Assembly: GCF_002278135.3 (NCBI RefSeq)
Contig: NZ_CP029425.2
Location: 4,564,001 to 4,628,000, forward strand
Length of the DNA stretch: 64,000 nt
DNA from: Bradyrhizobium ottawaense
Lineage (GTDB): Bacteria; Pseudomonadota; Alphaproteobacteria; Rhizobiales; Xanthobacteraceae
Direction of reading: 5' to 3'
Shown here: positions 25,837 to 35,598 of the stretch, piece by piece
How the letters are laid out: each line of letters opens with the position of its first letter
How positions within the stretch are numbered: position 1 is the stretch's first letter
The notes under the pieces: generated by a model
What the model was told of the DNA's origin: nothing
Seen by the model: the letters and a program-made list of their open reading frames with translations, nothing else
Database searches by the model: none
Made by a program: the position numbers and the translations under genes

Positions 25837-25867
25837 TCGTGAACGTATATTTACGGGGTGTTCACGA
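25837..25867. promoter_or_regulatory. Inverted repeat upstream of the GGDEF gene
   Basis: Perfect 8-bp arms TCGTGAAC (25837-25844) and GTTCACGA (25860-25867) separated by an AT-rich 15-bp centre, 76-106 bp upstream of the diguanylate cyclase start. The arrangement fits a regulator-binding operator or a hairpin in the leader; no T run follows. The cognate factor is unknown. Confidence 0.45.
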
Positions 25868-25942
25868 TCGTCCGTTAGCCTACGAACATAATTTAAGCAT
25901 TGCTGCGGTCGACGGCGCACCGACCGCTGTGGGGTATGTTCC

Positions 25943-27010
25943 GTGGTCAAGGTTCTCGACGAACACGAACGCACGATGGCGTTCGCCGAGGTAGCGCTCG
26001 GGCAGATCCGATCGCTGCGGCAGACGGCAATTCCCCGCAACTATGAGATTTGGTACGTCTACGCCACCGGCTACAACGCGCCGCTCAACAAGATCGTCAA
26101 TGAGACGCTGGCGCGCAGCGGCAAGCTGACTGAAGCCGATCTCGAGCAGATCTACGAGACCTATCTCTCCCACATCAAGACCACCGACCGCATCGACAAG
26201 GTCGGCGCGCGCGTCATCGGCGAGATCGACGACGTGATGAAGGTCTTGAGCGATGCACTCGGCATGACCGGCTCCTACGATGCCAGCCTGTCGGGGGCCA
26301 CAGAGAAACTGGCGTCGGCCAAGAACCGTGAGCAGATCAAGGCGATCGTCGAGACGCTGCTCCGTTCGACCAGCGAGATGCGCGAAACCAACAAGACGCT
26401 GGAAGACCGGCTGACGCTGTCGAAGAACGAGATCAGCAATCTCCAGCAGAGCCTGGAGGCGATCCGCGCCGAGAGCCTGACCGATCCGCTCACGGGCCTT
26501 GGCAACCGCAAATATTTCGACCGCATGATCGACATGGCGGTGCAGAGCGCCCTCGCCTCGGGCGAGCCGCTGTCGCTGCTGCTGTTCGACATCGATCATT
26601 TCAAGTCGTTCAACGATTCCTACGGCCATCTCACCGGCGATCAGGTGCTGCGGCTCGTCGGCCTGTCGCTGAAGCAGACCATCAAGGGCCAGGACATCAC
26701 CGCGCGTTATGGCGGCGAGGAATTCGCGGTCGTGCTCCCCAACACCGCACTGCGTCAGGCCCTCACGGTGGCCGACCACATCCGCCGCGCAGTGATGGCG
26801 AAGGAATTGAAGAAGAAGTCCACCGGCGAGATCCTCGGCCGCGTCACCATCTCCGTCGGAGTCTCCATGCTCAAGCAGGGCGACGACACCGACGCGCTGA
26901 TCGAGCGTGCGGATGCCTGCCTCTATGCCGCCAAGCGTAACGGCCGCAACCGCGTGATCTGCGAAGCCGATCCGGAATACGCGGTCGAGACCCACAGCCG
27001 GGTGGCGTGA
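25943..27010 (+). CDS. Diguanylate cyclase (GGDEF domain), soluble
   Basis: 355 aa from a GTG start. Residues about 1-150 form a helical domain without membrane segments, containing a conserved-looking aromatic stretch (RNYEIWYVYATGYNAPLNK) and a coiled coil (about 120-180). The C-terminal GGDEF domain starts at DPLTGLGNRKYFD and has the active-site signature ARYGGEEFAVVLP at residues 254-266. It should therefore make c-di-GMP from GTP. The inhibitory I-site position 5 residues before the signature reads KGQD rather than RxxD, so product inhibition may be weak. No EAL domain. Confidence 0.93.
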   Translation: MVKVLDEHERTMAFAEVALGQIRSLRQTAIPRNYEIWYVYATGYNAPLNKIVNETLARSGKLTEADLEQIYETYLSHIKTTDRIDKVGARVIGEIDDVMKVLSDALGMTGSYDASLSGATEKLASAKNREQIKAIVETLLRSTSEMRETNKTLEDRLTLSKNEISNLQQSLEAIRAESLTDPLTGLGNRKYFDRMIDMAVQSALASGEPLSLLLFDIDHFKSFNDSYGHLTGDQVLRLVGLSLKQTIKGQDITARYGGEEFAVVLPNTALRQALTVADHIRRAVMAKELKKKSTGEILGRVTISVGVSMLKQGDDTDALIERADACLYAAKRNGRNRVICEADPEYAVETHSRVA

Positions 27011-27107
27011 CGCGATCGCGGCATGTCGAACGGCTGTGCTTGACATTCCAACCTGACGACCGCCATCTTCTGCGCCGCCAGACCGCGAGCGTTGAGGACT
27101 TGTCGTC

Positions 27108-27638
27108 GTGCCTAATCCCCATGATTTTCACACGCCGCAACCGTCCTACACCAGGGACGAACTGCTGAAATCGAGCGACGGCGGCTATTTCGGGCCGGGC
27201 AATGCGCAACTGCCGGCCCCGCCGATGCTGATGATGGACCGCATCACGGAAATCAGCCTGGACGGCGGCGAATTCGGCAAGGGCCATATCGTCGGCGAGC
27301 TCGATATCGTGTCGGACCACTGGTTCTTCGATTGTCACTATCGAGGTGATGCGATGATGCCGGGGAGCCTGGGCCTGGATGCGATGTGGCAGATGGTCGG
27401 CTACTGGCTCGGCTGGTCGGGGTCACCGGGCAAGGGCCGCGCCATCGGCGTCGGCGAAGTCGAGTGCACGGGCACCATCACGCCGGAGACGCGACGCGTG
27501 CGCTACGAAGTCGCCATGCGGATGGTCCGCCGCGGCAAGCTGGTGCTCGGAATTGCCGATGGCCGCGTGCTGGCAGATGGCATATCGATCTTTGTGGCGA
27601 AGGATATGCGAGTTGGTCTGACTAAGGCTACAGACTGA
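27108..27638 (+). CDS. fabA: 3-hydroxydecanoyl-[acyl-carrier-protein] dehydratase/isomerase-type protein
   Basis: 176 aa from a GTG start. It is a hotdog-fold FabA: the block MMPGSLGLDAMWQMVGYWLGW matches the family closely. The catalytic His 77 (DCHYRGD) and Asp 91 (GLDAMW) are 14 residues apart, as in E. coli FabA (His70, Asp84). It would dehydrate 3-hydroxydecanoyl-ACP and isomerise the product to start unsaturated fatty acids. In many rhizobia fabA is followed by fabB and fabI; here it is followed by a repeat and a convergent gene, so it is an orphan at this locus. Confidence 0.9.
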   Translation: MPNPHDFHTPQPSYTRDELLKSSDGGYFGPGNAQLPAPPMLMMDRITEISLDGGEFGKGHIVGELDIVSDHWFFDCHYRGDAMMPGSLGLDAMWQMVGYWLGWSGSPGKGRAIGVGEVECTGTITPETRRVRYEVAMRMVRRGKLVLGIADGRVLADGISIFVAKDMRVGLTKATD

Positions 27639-27645
27639 GATCCCA

Positions 27646-27732
27646 TAGGGTGGGCAAAGGCGCGTAGCGCCGTGCCCACGATCTCTCGCGATGACATCCT
27701 GATCGTGGGCATGCTCCGCTTTGCCCACCCTA
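27646..27732. repeat. Intergenic palindromic repeat (TAGGGTGGGCAAAG family)
   Basis: An 87-bp cruciform with perfect outer arms TAGGGTGGGCAAAG (27646-27659) and CTTTGCCCACCCTA (27719-27732). Its inner arms are GTGCCCACGATC and GATCGTGGGCA. It lies between convergent fabA and the TfoX-like gene and overlaps the last codon of the latter by 3 bp. I recognise it as a frequent dispersed repeat of Bradyrhizobium-type genomes. Confidence 0.85.
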
Positions 27733-28137
27733 CCGCACCTTCCTTTTGGCTGCCTTCTTGGCCAACCGCTTCTTCGGCGCGGCTTTTTTTGCCGCCGCCT
27801 TTTTCTTCGGCCGCGTCTTCACCTTGGCGCGCTGGGCGGCGGCGAGTGCCGCCCTCGCCCATTGGGCGAGCTCGGCGGAATCGTCGAACAGGCGCGCCGG
27901 CAGCTCCCAATAGGAGTTGACCACCACGGTCCTGGCGCGGGTCGAGTACTGAAACGGCTTTGAGCCTTCGGCTTCAAAGTCCGGGATCGTCACCTCGTCG
28001 GCGCGCAAGAACAGGCCGGCACGCAGTGACAGCGCGAAGTTGATGCCGTCGGCGGAGATGCCGTAGCCGGAGAACATTTTCCGGATGGTGACGGGCCCGA
28101 AATCGGCAAACAGGTCGGTCAGGAATTCGCGGTCCAT
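27730..28137 (-). CDS. TfoX/Sxy N-terminal domain protein with basic tail
   Basis: 135 aa from the ATG at 28137. Residues 1-100 form a TfoX_N domain (FADFGPVTIRKMFSGYGI and SLRAGLFLRAD), a fold related to competence regulator Sxy whose function outside gamma-proteobacteria is unknown. The last ~30 residues are a Lys/Ala/Arg/Pro tail (KKAAAKKAAPKKRLAKKAA) resembling histone-H1-like or nucleoid-associated tails, so nucleic-acid binding is likely. The stop codon falls at the edge of the palindromic repeat. A longer in-frame start within the next repeat is rejected. Confidence 0.85.
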   Translation of the reverse strand: MDREFLTDLFADFGPVTIRKMFSGYGISADGINFALSLRAGLFLRADEVTIPDFEAEGSKPFQYSTRARTVVVNSYWELPARLFDDSAELAQWARAALAAAQRAKVKTRPKKKAAAKKAAPKKRLAKKAAKRKVR

Positions 28138-28145
28138 GGGCCCCC

Positions 28146-28281
28146 TCGTGCCCCGGACGCAGCGCAGCGTGTAACGATGCGCTGCTGAGCCGGGGCCCAG
28201 TCTTTTGCGCTGGTGACTATAGCGTGGGTCCCGGCTCTGCGCAGCAGCGCGAGGAGCGCTGCGGCACGTCCGGGACACGAG
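28146..28281. repeat. Intergenic palindromic repeat (GTGTCCCGGACGCG family), copy 2
   Basis: Outer arms TCGTGCCCCGGACGC and CACGTCCGGGACACGAG; inner arms GAGCCGGGGCCCA and TGGGTCCCGGCTCTGC. The same arms occur at 10362-10483. It lies between the start of the TfoX-like gene and the end of sufA. Confidence 0.75.
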
Positions 28282-28296
28282 AGTCTTGGGAAGGCG

Positions 28297-28695
28297 TTAT
28301 CCGTCGATCTTGGCCGGCCGCAACTCAACCGACTCGCCGCAGCCGCAGGCGGAAATCTGGTTCGGATTGTTGAAGACGAACTGGGCCTGCATCTTGTCGG
28401 CCTTGTAGTCCATCTCGGTGCCGAGCAGGAACAGCACGGCCTTGGGATCGACCAGGATCTTGACGCCCTTGTCCTCGACGACCTCGTCGGTCGGGCGGAC
28501 GTCGTGGGCGTATTCGACCGTGTAGGACTGGCCGGCGCAGCCGCCGTTCTTCACGCCGACGCGCAGGCCGACGATCTCCGAATCGGCGCGCTGGGTCAGC
28601 TCGGTGATGCGCTGGGCAGCAGCGTCCGTCAGCCGCATCACCTGCGGGCGCGGCCGCCGCGGCTTCGGAGTGGATGCTGGTGTCGCCTGGGTCAT
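28297..28695 (-). CDS. sufA: A-type Fe-S cluster carrier (SufA/IscA family)
   Basis: 132 aa. The three conserved cysteines of A-type carriers are present: GGCAGQ near residue 53 and CGCGES near 116-118. It accepts clusters from the SufBCD scaffold and passes them to apo-proteins. An extra Pro/Arg-rich N-terminal stretch (STPKPRRPRPQ) precedes the domain. It is the last gene of the suf operon, 49 nt after sufT. Confidence 0.94.
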   Translation of the reverse strand: MTQATPASTPKPRRPRPQVMRLTDAAAQRITELTQRADSEIVGLRVGVKNGGCAGQSYTVEYAHDVRPTDEVVEDKGVKILVDPKAVLFLLGTEMDYKADKMQAQFVFNNPNQISACGCGESVELRPAKIDG

Positions 28696-28744
28696 CTTAT
28701 CTATCTGGTCCGTTGCGGAGCAAATTCAATGCTGAGATTAAGCG

Positions 28745-29116
28745 TCACCACATGTTGAGCACGAGGCGCGCCTCGTCGCTCATGCGCTCGGGCGACCACG
28801 GCGGCTCCCAAACGACCTTGACGTCGACCACGCCGACGCCGGGGACGCTGGCAACCGCGTTCTCGACCATGGTCGGCAGCTCGCCGGCGGCCGGGCAGTT
28901 CGGCGTCGTCAGCGTCATCTGGACGTCGACGGAGCGATCGTCCTTGATTTCGACCTTGTAGATCAGGCCGAGCTCGTAGATGTCGGCCGGGATTTCCGGG
29001 TCGAACACGGTCTTCAGCCCGGCGATGATCTCCGTGGTCAGCCGCTCGGTCTCCTCCGGCGGCAGCGCCGAATGGGTCTCCATCGGACTAGCTTTGATTT
29101 CGGCCGTGTCACTCAT
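28745..29116 (-). CDS. sufT: SUF-associated MIP18/DUF59 protein
   Basis: 123 aa. A MIP18 (DUF59) domain fills residues 28-120 (GLKTVFDPEIPADIYELGLIY; the LTTPNCPAAGELP block contains the conserved Cys). SufT proteins assist maturation of Fe-S proteins. The start overlaps the sufS stop by 4 nt, indicating coupling. Confidence 0.93.
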   Translation of the reverse strand: MSDTAEIKASPMETHSALPPEETERLTTEIIAGLKTVFDPEIPADIYELGLIYKVEIKDDRSVDVQMTLTTPNCPAAGELPTMVENAVASVPGVGVVDVKVVWEPPWSPERMSDEARLVLNMW

Positions 29117-30360
29117 GCGAACAAATCCCGCGCCTTCAAAAGCGCCTGTGCCAGATGATCGACTTCTTCCCGCGTATTATACATGCCGAACGAGGCTCGG
29201 CAGGTGGCTGTTACGTTGAACCGCTCTAAAAGCGGCATCACGCAATGGGTGCCGGCGCGCACCGCGATGCCCTGGCGGTCGATCACGGTGGCGACATCGT
29301 GGGCATGCGCGCCCTTCAGCTCGAAGGAGATCACCGGGCCCTTGCCCCGTGCCGTGCCGATCAGCCGCAGCGAATTGATCTCGCGGAGCCGATCCTGGGC
29401 ATAGGTGGTGAGATCGTGCTCGTGCGCGGCGATGCGCTCCTTGCCGATCGAATTGACGTAGTCGATGGCAGCGCCAAGGCCGACGGCCTCGACGATCGCG
29501 GGCGTGCCCGCCTCGAATTTGTGCGGGGGGTCGCCATAGGTCACGACATCGCGCGAGACCTCGCGGATCATCTCGCCGCCGCCGTTGAAGGGGCGCATCG
29601 CGACGAGGTGGTCGTACTTGGCCCAGAGGATACCGATGCCGGTCGGCCCGTAAACCTTGTGGCCGGTGAAGACGTAGAAATCGCAGCCGATGTCCTGGAC
29701 GTCGACGGGCAGATGCACCGCGCCCTGGCTGCCATCGACCAGCACGGGAATGCCGCGCGCGTGGGCGATTCTGACGACCTCCTTGACCGGCACGATGGTG
29801 CCGAGCGCGTTCGACATCTGCGTGATCGCGACCAGCTTGGTCTTGGCCGTCAGCAGCTTCTCGAACTCGTCGATGAGGAAATTGCCCTCGTCGTCCACGG
29901 GCGCCCATTTGATCACGGCACCCTGGCGCTCCCTCAGGAAGTGCCACGGCACGATGTTGGAGTGGTGCTCCATGATCGAGATGACGATCTCGTCGCCTTC
30001 CCCGATGTTCGGCCCGCCCCAGGACGAGGCAACCAGATTGATCGCTTCGGTCGCGTTGCGGGTGAAGATCACTTCTTCCGTACGGGGCGCGTTAATGAAC
30101 TGCGCCACCTTGGTGCGACCGCCCTCATAGGCTTCGGTCGCGGCATTGGCGAGGTAATGCAGGCCGCGATGCACGTTGGCGTATTCGCTAGTGTAGGCCT
30201 GCGTCATGCGATCGAGCACGGCGCTCGGCTTCTGCGCAGAGGCGGCGTTGTCCAGATAGACCAGCTTCTTGCCGTAGACCTGCATGGCGAGCGCCGGAAA
30301 ATCCTGGCGCACGCGCGCGACGTCATAGGCACCGTTCCTGACTGCGGGATGCGTGCTCAT
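29113..30360 (-). CDS. sufS: Cysteine desulfurase, SufS type (group II)
   Basis: 415 aa. PLP enzyme taking sulfur from cysteine for Fe-S assembly. The PLP-Lys motif is CDFYVFTGHKVYGPTGIGIL near residue 228, and the active-site Cys lies in AVRAGTHCVMPLL near 370, the short-loop arrangement of group II desulfurases. Such enzymes normally need SufE or SufU as sulfur acceptor; neither is in this operon. Starts and stops overlap both neighbours by 4 nt. Confidence 0.96.
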   Translation of the reverse strand: MSTHPAVRNGAYDVARVRQDFPALAMQVYGKKLVYLDNAASAQKPSAVLDRMTQAYTSEYANVHRGLHYLANAATEAYEGGRTKVAQFINAPRTEEVIFTRNATEAINLVASSWGGPNIGEGDEIVISIMEHHSNIVPWHFLRERQGAVIKWAPVDDEGNFLIDEFEKLLTAKTKLVAITQMSNALGTIVPVKEVVRIAHARGIPVLVDGSQGAVHLPVDVQDIGCDFYVFTGHKVYGPTGIGILWAKYDHLVAMRPFNGGGEMIREVSRDVVTYGDPPHKFEAGTPAIVEAVGLGAAIDYVNSIGKERIAAHEHDLTTYAQDRLREINSLRLIGTARGKGPVISFELKGAHAHDVATVIDRQGIAVRAGTHCVMPLLERFNVTATCRASFGMYNTREEVDHLAQALLKARDLFA

Positions 30361-31661
30361 GACCGCCGCTCCAGCCAGCGCTCGGCGATGCCGATCACGT
30401 GCTCGCGCAAACCGTCATCGGCGATCTGCTCGATCGCCTCGCCCACGAAAGCCTGGATCAGCAGCGCCTGGGCCTGCTTCTCCGGCAGGCCGCGGGCCTT
30501 CAGATAGAACAACAGGCTGTCGTCGAGCGCGCCGGCGGTGGCGCCGTGGCCGCAGGAGACGTCGTCGGCAAAAATCTCGAGCTCGGGCTTGTTGTCGGCC
30601 TCGGCCTCATCCGAGAGCAGCAGCGCGCGCGTCATCATCTTGCCGTCGGTCTTCTGCGCATCGGGACGGACGATGATGCGGCCCTGGAACACCGAATGGG
30701 CGCGATCGTCGATCACGGCGCGGAAAACTTCGCGGCTGACGCAGTTCGGCACGGCGTGGTCGACCACCAGCGTGGTGTCGCCGTGCTCGGTCTTCTGCAA
30801 CAGGTTGACGCCGTTGGCCGAGAGCTCGCTGCCCTCGCCCGCCAGCGTGATGAAGCCCTGGAGGCGGCTGACCGCGGCGCCGGTCGTCATGTTGAAGAAG
30901 TTGAGCTTCACGTTGGCGCCGACGGTGACGAAGTGCGACGAGACATTCAGCGCGTCAGGCGCATCATCCATCAGGCGGATATGGGCCACGTCGGAATCGT
31001 CGCCGACCGTCACCAACACAGCGTCATGGACCTGGTAAGTCTTGGCGCCAGCCGCGACAAAACTCTCGATGATGGTGGCGCGCACGCCCTTCCCGACCGC
31101 GACCTGCGAACGGGTGAAGGCCGACGCCGACGCGGCCGTCGCAATGTGGATGATCTGGACCGGCGCGGACAGCTGCGCGCCGTCGGCAATCGACAGCACC
31201 ACGCCATCGGTCGCCATCGCCGCGTTCAGCGCGATCACGGCATCGGTGGACGCGGTCTTCAGCAGACCGGCATCCTTCTCCAGCGTTTCCCGCAACGTGC
31301 TGAAGCCCGCCTCGGCTGCCAGCGCCTTCACGTCGGAGAGATCGGCCGCGAACACGCCGTCGACCAGCACCAGCTTGCGGGCGCCCGCGATCGCATGCAC
31401 CTTCACAGCGTCCGCGGCGCGCTTCAGCGCGGCCGCGTCGGGCGCGGCCGCAAGCGGCAGCACCTCGCCGACCAGCGCGCGCAGGTCGGTGTATTTCCAT
31501 TCCTCGATCCGGCGGTGCGGAAGGCCGAGACGCTCATAGGTCTCGAACGCCTCGCGTCGCACGGCGGTGACCGCGGTCGAACCCGGCAGCCGGCCCTCGG
31601 CGCTGGTGAAGAGATCGCTCACCGCGCGGCCCTTTCCGGTCTTTGCCACAGCAACGTTCAT
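30357..31661 (-). CDS. sufD: Fe-S assembly scaffold protein SufD
   Basis: 434 aa from the ATG at 31661, which has AAGGA 8 nt upstream; the open frame continues upstream to 31922 but only through sufC. SufD is a right-handed beta-helix partner of SufB in the SufBC2D scaffold. Diagnostic are the N-terminal LPHRRIEEWKYTDLRAL and the C-terminal VSCGHGATAGALDDSLLFYL, with the conserved His of SufD (HGAT). It lies between sufC and sufS with an 11-nt gap and a 4-nt overlap. Confidence 0.95.
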   Translation of the reverse strand: MNVAVAKTGKGRAVSDLFTSAEGRLPGSTAVTAVRREAFETYERLGLPHRRIEEWKYTDLRALVGEVLPLAAAPDAAALKRAADAVKVHAIAGARKLVLVDGVFAADLSDVKALAAEAGFSTLRETLEKDAGLLKTASTDAVIALNAAMATDGVVLSIADGAQLSAPVQIIHIATAASASAFTRSQVAVGKGVRATIIESFVAAGAKTYQVHDAVLVTVGDDSDVAHIRLMDDAPDALNVSSHFVTVGANVKLNFFNMTTGAAVSRLQGFITLAGEGSELSANGVNLLQKTEHGDTTLVVDHAVPNCVSREVFRAVIDDRAHSVFQGRIIVRPDAQKTDGKMMTRALLLSDEAEADNKPELEIFADDVSCGHGATAGALDDSLLFYLKARGLPEKQAQALLIQAFVGEAIEQIADDGLREHVIGIAERWLERRS

Positions 31662-31672
31662 CGCAAAATTCC

Positions 31673-32425
31673 TTACGCGGCGTCCTCGAACTGGGCATAT
31701 CCGGAGGCTTCCAGCTCCAGCGCCAATTCCTTGCCGCCGCTCTTCACGACACGGCCCTTCGACATCACGTGCACGACGTCGGGCACGATGTAGTTCAGCA
31801 GCCGCTGATAATGGGTGATGACGACCATCGCGCGCCCCGGCGAACGCAGCGCGTTGACGCCGTCGGCAGCAATGCGCAGCGCGTCGATGTCGAGGCCGGA
31901 ATCCATCTCGTCGAGGATGCACAGGCTCGGCTCGAACAGCGCCATCTGCAGCACCTCGTTGCGCTTCTTCTCGCCGCCGGAGAAGCCGACATTGACGCCG
32001 CGCTTGAGCATGTCCTGCGGGATGTTCAGCGACTTCGAGACCTCACGAACCTTCTTCAGGAAGTCCGGCGTCGAATATTCGCTCTCGCCGCGTGCCTTGC
32101 GCTGGGCGTTCAGCGCGGTGCGCAGGAAGTTCATGGTGGCGACGCCGGGGATCTCGACCGGATACTGGAACGCCAGGAACACGCCCTTGGCGGCGCGCTC
32201 GTCAGGCGACATCTCCAGGAGATCCTCGCCCCTGAACAGGATCTGGCCGTCGGTGACCTCGTAACCGGGCTTGCCGGCGATCACGTGGGAGAGCGTCGAT
32301 TTGCCGGAACCGTTCGGCCCCATGATCGCGTGCACCTCGCCCTCGTTCACGGTCAGCGTCAGCCCGTGGAGGATCTCACGCTCCTCGACACGAACCTTGA
32401 GGTCTTTCACTTCAAGCAAAGCCAT
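31673..32425 (-). CDS. sufC: Fe-S assembly ATPase SufC
   Basis: 250 aa ABC-type ATPase. Walker A GPNGSGKSTLSHVIAG near residue 35, the ABC signature FSGGEKKRNEVLQMA near 145 and Walker B CILDEMDSGLDIDALRI follow in order. SufC powers conformational change of the SufBD scaffold; it is cytosolic, not a transporter. The ATG at 32425 (MALLEVKDLKV) matches the family start; the longer ORF reaches into sufB and is rejected. Confidence 0.96.
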   Translation of the reverse strand: MALLEVKDLKVRVEEREILHGLTLTVNEGEVHAIMGPNGSGKSTLSHVIAGKPGYEVTDGQILFRGEDLLEMSPDERAAKGVFLAFQYPVEIPGVATMNFLRTALNAQRKARGESEYSTPDFLKKVREVSKSLNIPQDMLKRGVNVGFSGGEKKRNEVLQMALFEPSLCILDEMDSGLDIDALRIAADGVNALRSPGRAMVVITHYQRLLNYIVPDVVHVMSKGRVVKSGGKELALELEASGYAQFEDAA

Positions 32426-32486
32426 TTTGGTGTCCAGTCTATTCAAATGATGCATGGAGCGCTTAAGCGCACCGCGAGGGTCGGTA

Positions 32487-33983
<1,497 letters not shown>

Positions 33984-34079
33984 TCCATCCTCCGCTCGCG
34001 GTTTCAAGGACCGCGGTGGATCAAACTCGAACGATTATTACGGTGTCTATTACGATGTTTTTTGGCGGAAAGCACGCGC

Positions 34080-34094
34080 TTAGAACCGTTCAAG
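34080..34094 (-). promoter_or_regulatory. Possible Irr-like (iron control element) half-palindrome upstream of sufB
   Basis: TTAGAACCGTTCAAG, about 97 bp upstream of the sufB start. It has a full TTAGAA half-site and a degenerate second half (TTCAAG for TTCTAA), resembling the TTTAGAA-N3-TTCTAAA-type motif bound by Irr in rhizobia. SUF genes are iron-controlled in this group, which makes the match plausible, but two mismatches keep it weak. Confidence 0.25.
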
Positions 34095-34108
34095 CCGTGT
34101 TTCATCGC

Positions 34109-35248
34109 TTAGCTCTTAAGTAGGGTATTACCGAGCTTTCGCCAAGCCTCTAACGCCCTGTTGATGTCATCCGGTTCCGTGGACCAGCCCAGACTGAGAC
34201 GCACCGCTCCCTGGGCCACGGCGGCATCGTACCCCATGGCCGACAGCACGTGAGAGGGTTGGACCTTGCCCGAGGAACAGGCCGAACCCGAGGAGACTGC
34301 GATGCCTTCGAGGTCAAAGCCGATCACGGCGGTCACAGCCTTGAGGCCGGGCGCGGTGAAAAGGACGGTATTAGGCAACCTCTTCACCTCATCCGAGAGG
34401 ATCGTTGCGCCGGCGATTCCCCGGATGCCATTTTCCAAGCGATTTCTGAGGGTTGCCATCTGCTCCGCATCTTCCGAAAGAGTCTGAAGCGCGACCTTCA
34501 CCGCTGCGCCAAAGCCCGCGATTCCCGCAATATTCTCGGTTCCGGCGCGCCGGTTCAGCTCCTGGCCGCCTCCCCGCAGCAGCGGCTCCAATCCCGTCAG
34601 TCCCTCCGCCACGACCAGGGCGCCGACACCCTTGGGGCCGCCGACCTTATGTGCAGAAAAAGTCGCAAGATCTGCGCCCATAGCGTTGATCTCGAATGGG
34701 ATTTTGCCAAGCGCCTGGATTGCATCGACGTGCAGGAGGCCGCCGGCCTCATGGACGATCCGGGCGACCTCCGCGACCGGCTGGAGCGCGCCGGTTTCGT
34801 TGTTCGCCGCCATGACGGAAACCAGTGCCGGAGCGCCGTCGCGGAGCAGGCTCCTGAGATGGTCGAGGTCAACCACACCGGAACGCATCACCGGGATCAG
34901 GCCGATCTTGTCCGCCGCGAACCGGCCACCGGCCAGCACCGAAGCGTGCTCCACGGCCGAGAGCAGCAGCCGCTCGACCGGGCCGCCGGATGACCGCCGC
35001 AGGCCAGGCGACAGCGCCAGCGCGTTGGCTTCCGTGCCAGCGGAGGTGAAGACGACGTTCCGCGGCAGCACCCCTACCGCCACCGCCAGCGTGGCGCGGG
35101 CCTCCTCGATCAGCCGTCGCGCCTCCCGCCCCTCGGCATGGACCGATGACGGGTTGCCGACCAGATCCCAGGCGGCGAGCATTGCGCGTCGCGCTTCCGC
35201 ACGCAGCGGCGTGGTCGCATTCCAGTCGAGATAAACGCGGTTCCGCAT
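34109..35248 (-). CDS. Cysteine desulfurase, NifS/IscS type (group I)
   Basis: 379 aa. PLP-dependent desulfurase starting RVYLDWNATTPLRAEAR. The PLP-Lys motif is ATFSAHKVGGPKGVGAL near residue 200, and the catalytic Cys lies in the flexible loop GSACSSGKVQPSHVL near 320, the group I signature. It is therefore distinct from the group II SufS in the same operon. It is the first gene of the cluster and probably supplies sulfur either to SUF or to tRNA thiolation. Only SufS has the short-loop Cys. Confidence 0.93.
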   Translation of the reverse strand: MRNRVYLDWNATTPLRAEARRAMLAAWDLVGNPSSVHAEGREARRLIEEARATLAVAVGVLPRNVVFTSAGTEANALALSPGLRRSSGGPVERLLLSAVEHASVLAGGRFAADKIGLIPVMRSGVVDLDHLRSLLRDGAPALVSVMAANNETGALQPVAEVARIVHEAGGLLHVDAIQALGKIPFEINAMGADLATFSAHKVGGPKGVGALVVAEGLTGLEPLLRGGGQELNRRAGTENIAGIAGFGAAVKVALQTLSEDAEQMATLRNRLENGIRGIAGATILSDEVKRLPNTVLFTAPGLKAVTAVIGFDLEGIAVSSGSACSSGKVQPSHVLSAMGYDAAVAQGAVRLSLGWSTEPDDINRALEAWRKLGNTLLKS

Positions 35249-35598
35249 GTAGTATTATCTTACCTTGCCTGGCAAACTTGACCCGTTGGGCCCATCCAGC
35301 CCGACATGGCGCCCCGACACGCGCTTGGCAACGGGCGATTCCATACCCGCGGCAGCTGATGACGCGACCATGACACGCTAACATCTTGAGCCCATTGAGT
35401 GATGTTCAAGATGCTTGCTTTTTGACCCTCAGCCTATGTTAGAACCCGCACCGTCAAGTCACCGCACGCCTTCAGCGCATCACCGCAAGGCGCGCCTTCT
35501 CACCCTTCATTCGCGCTTCCGTCGGTACCTGCCGATGAGGCCACAATCGGTTGATTGCCGAGGATCGTCTCTCCAGCACATCAATCAAGAGATCATCG
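35249..35598. other. Divergent intergenic region between the suf cluster and an alpha/beta hydrolase
   Basis: 350 bp holding promoters of both units. It contains an inverted repeat with perfect 8-bp arms CATCTTGA (35382-35389) and TCAAGATG (35406-35413) around 16 bp, and a lone TTAGAAC at 35438-35444. No ORF or known riboswitch is seen. Confidence 0.4.
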
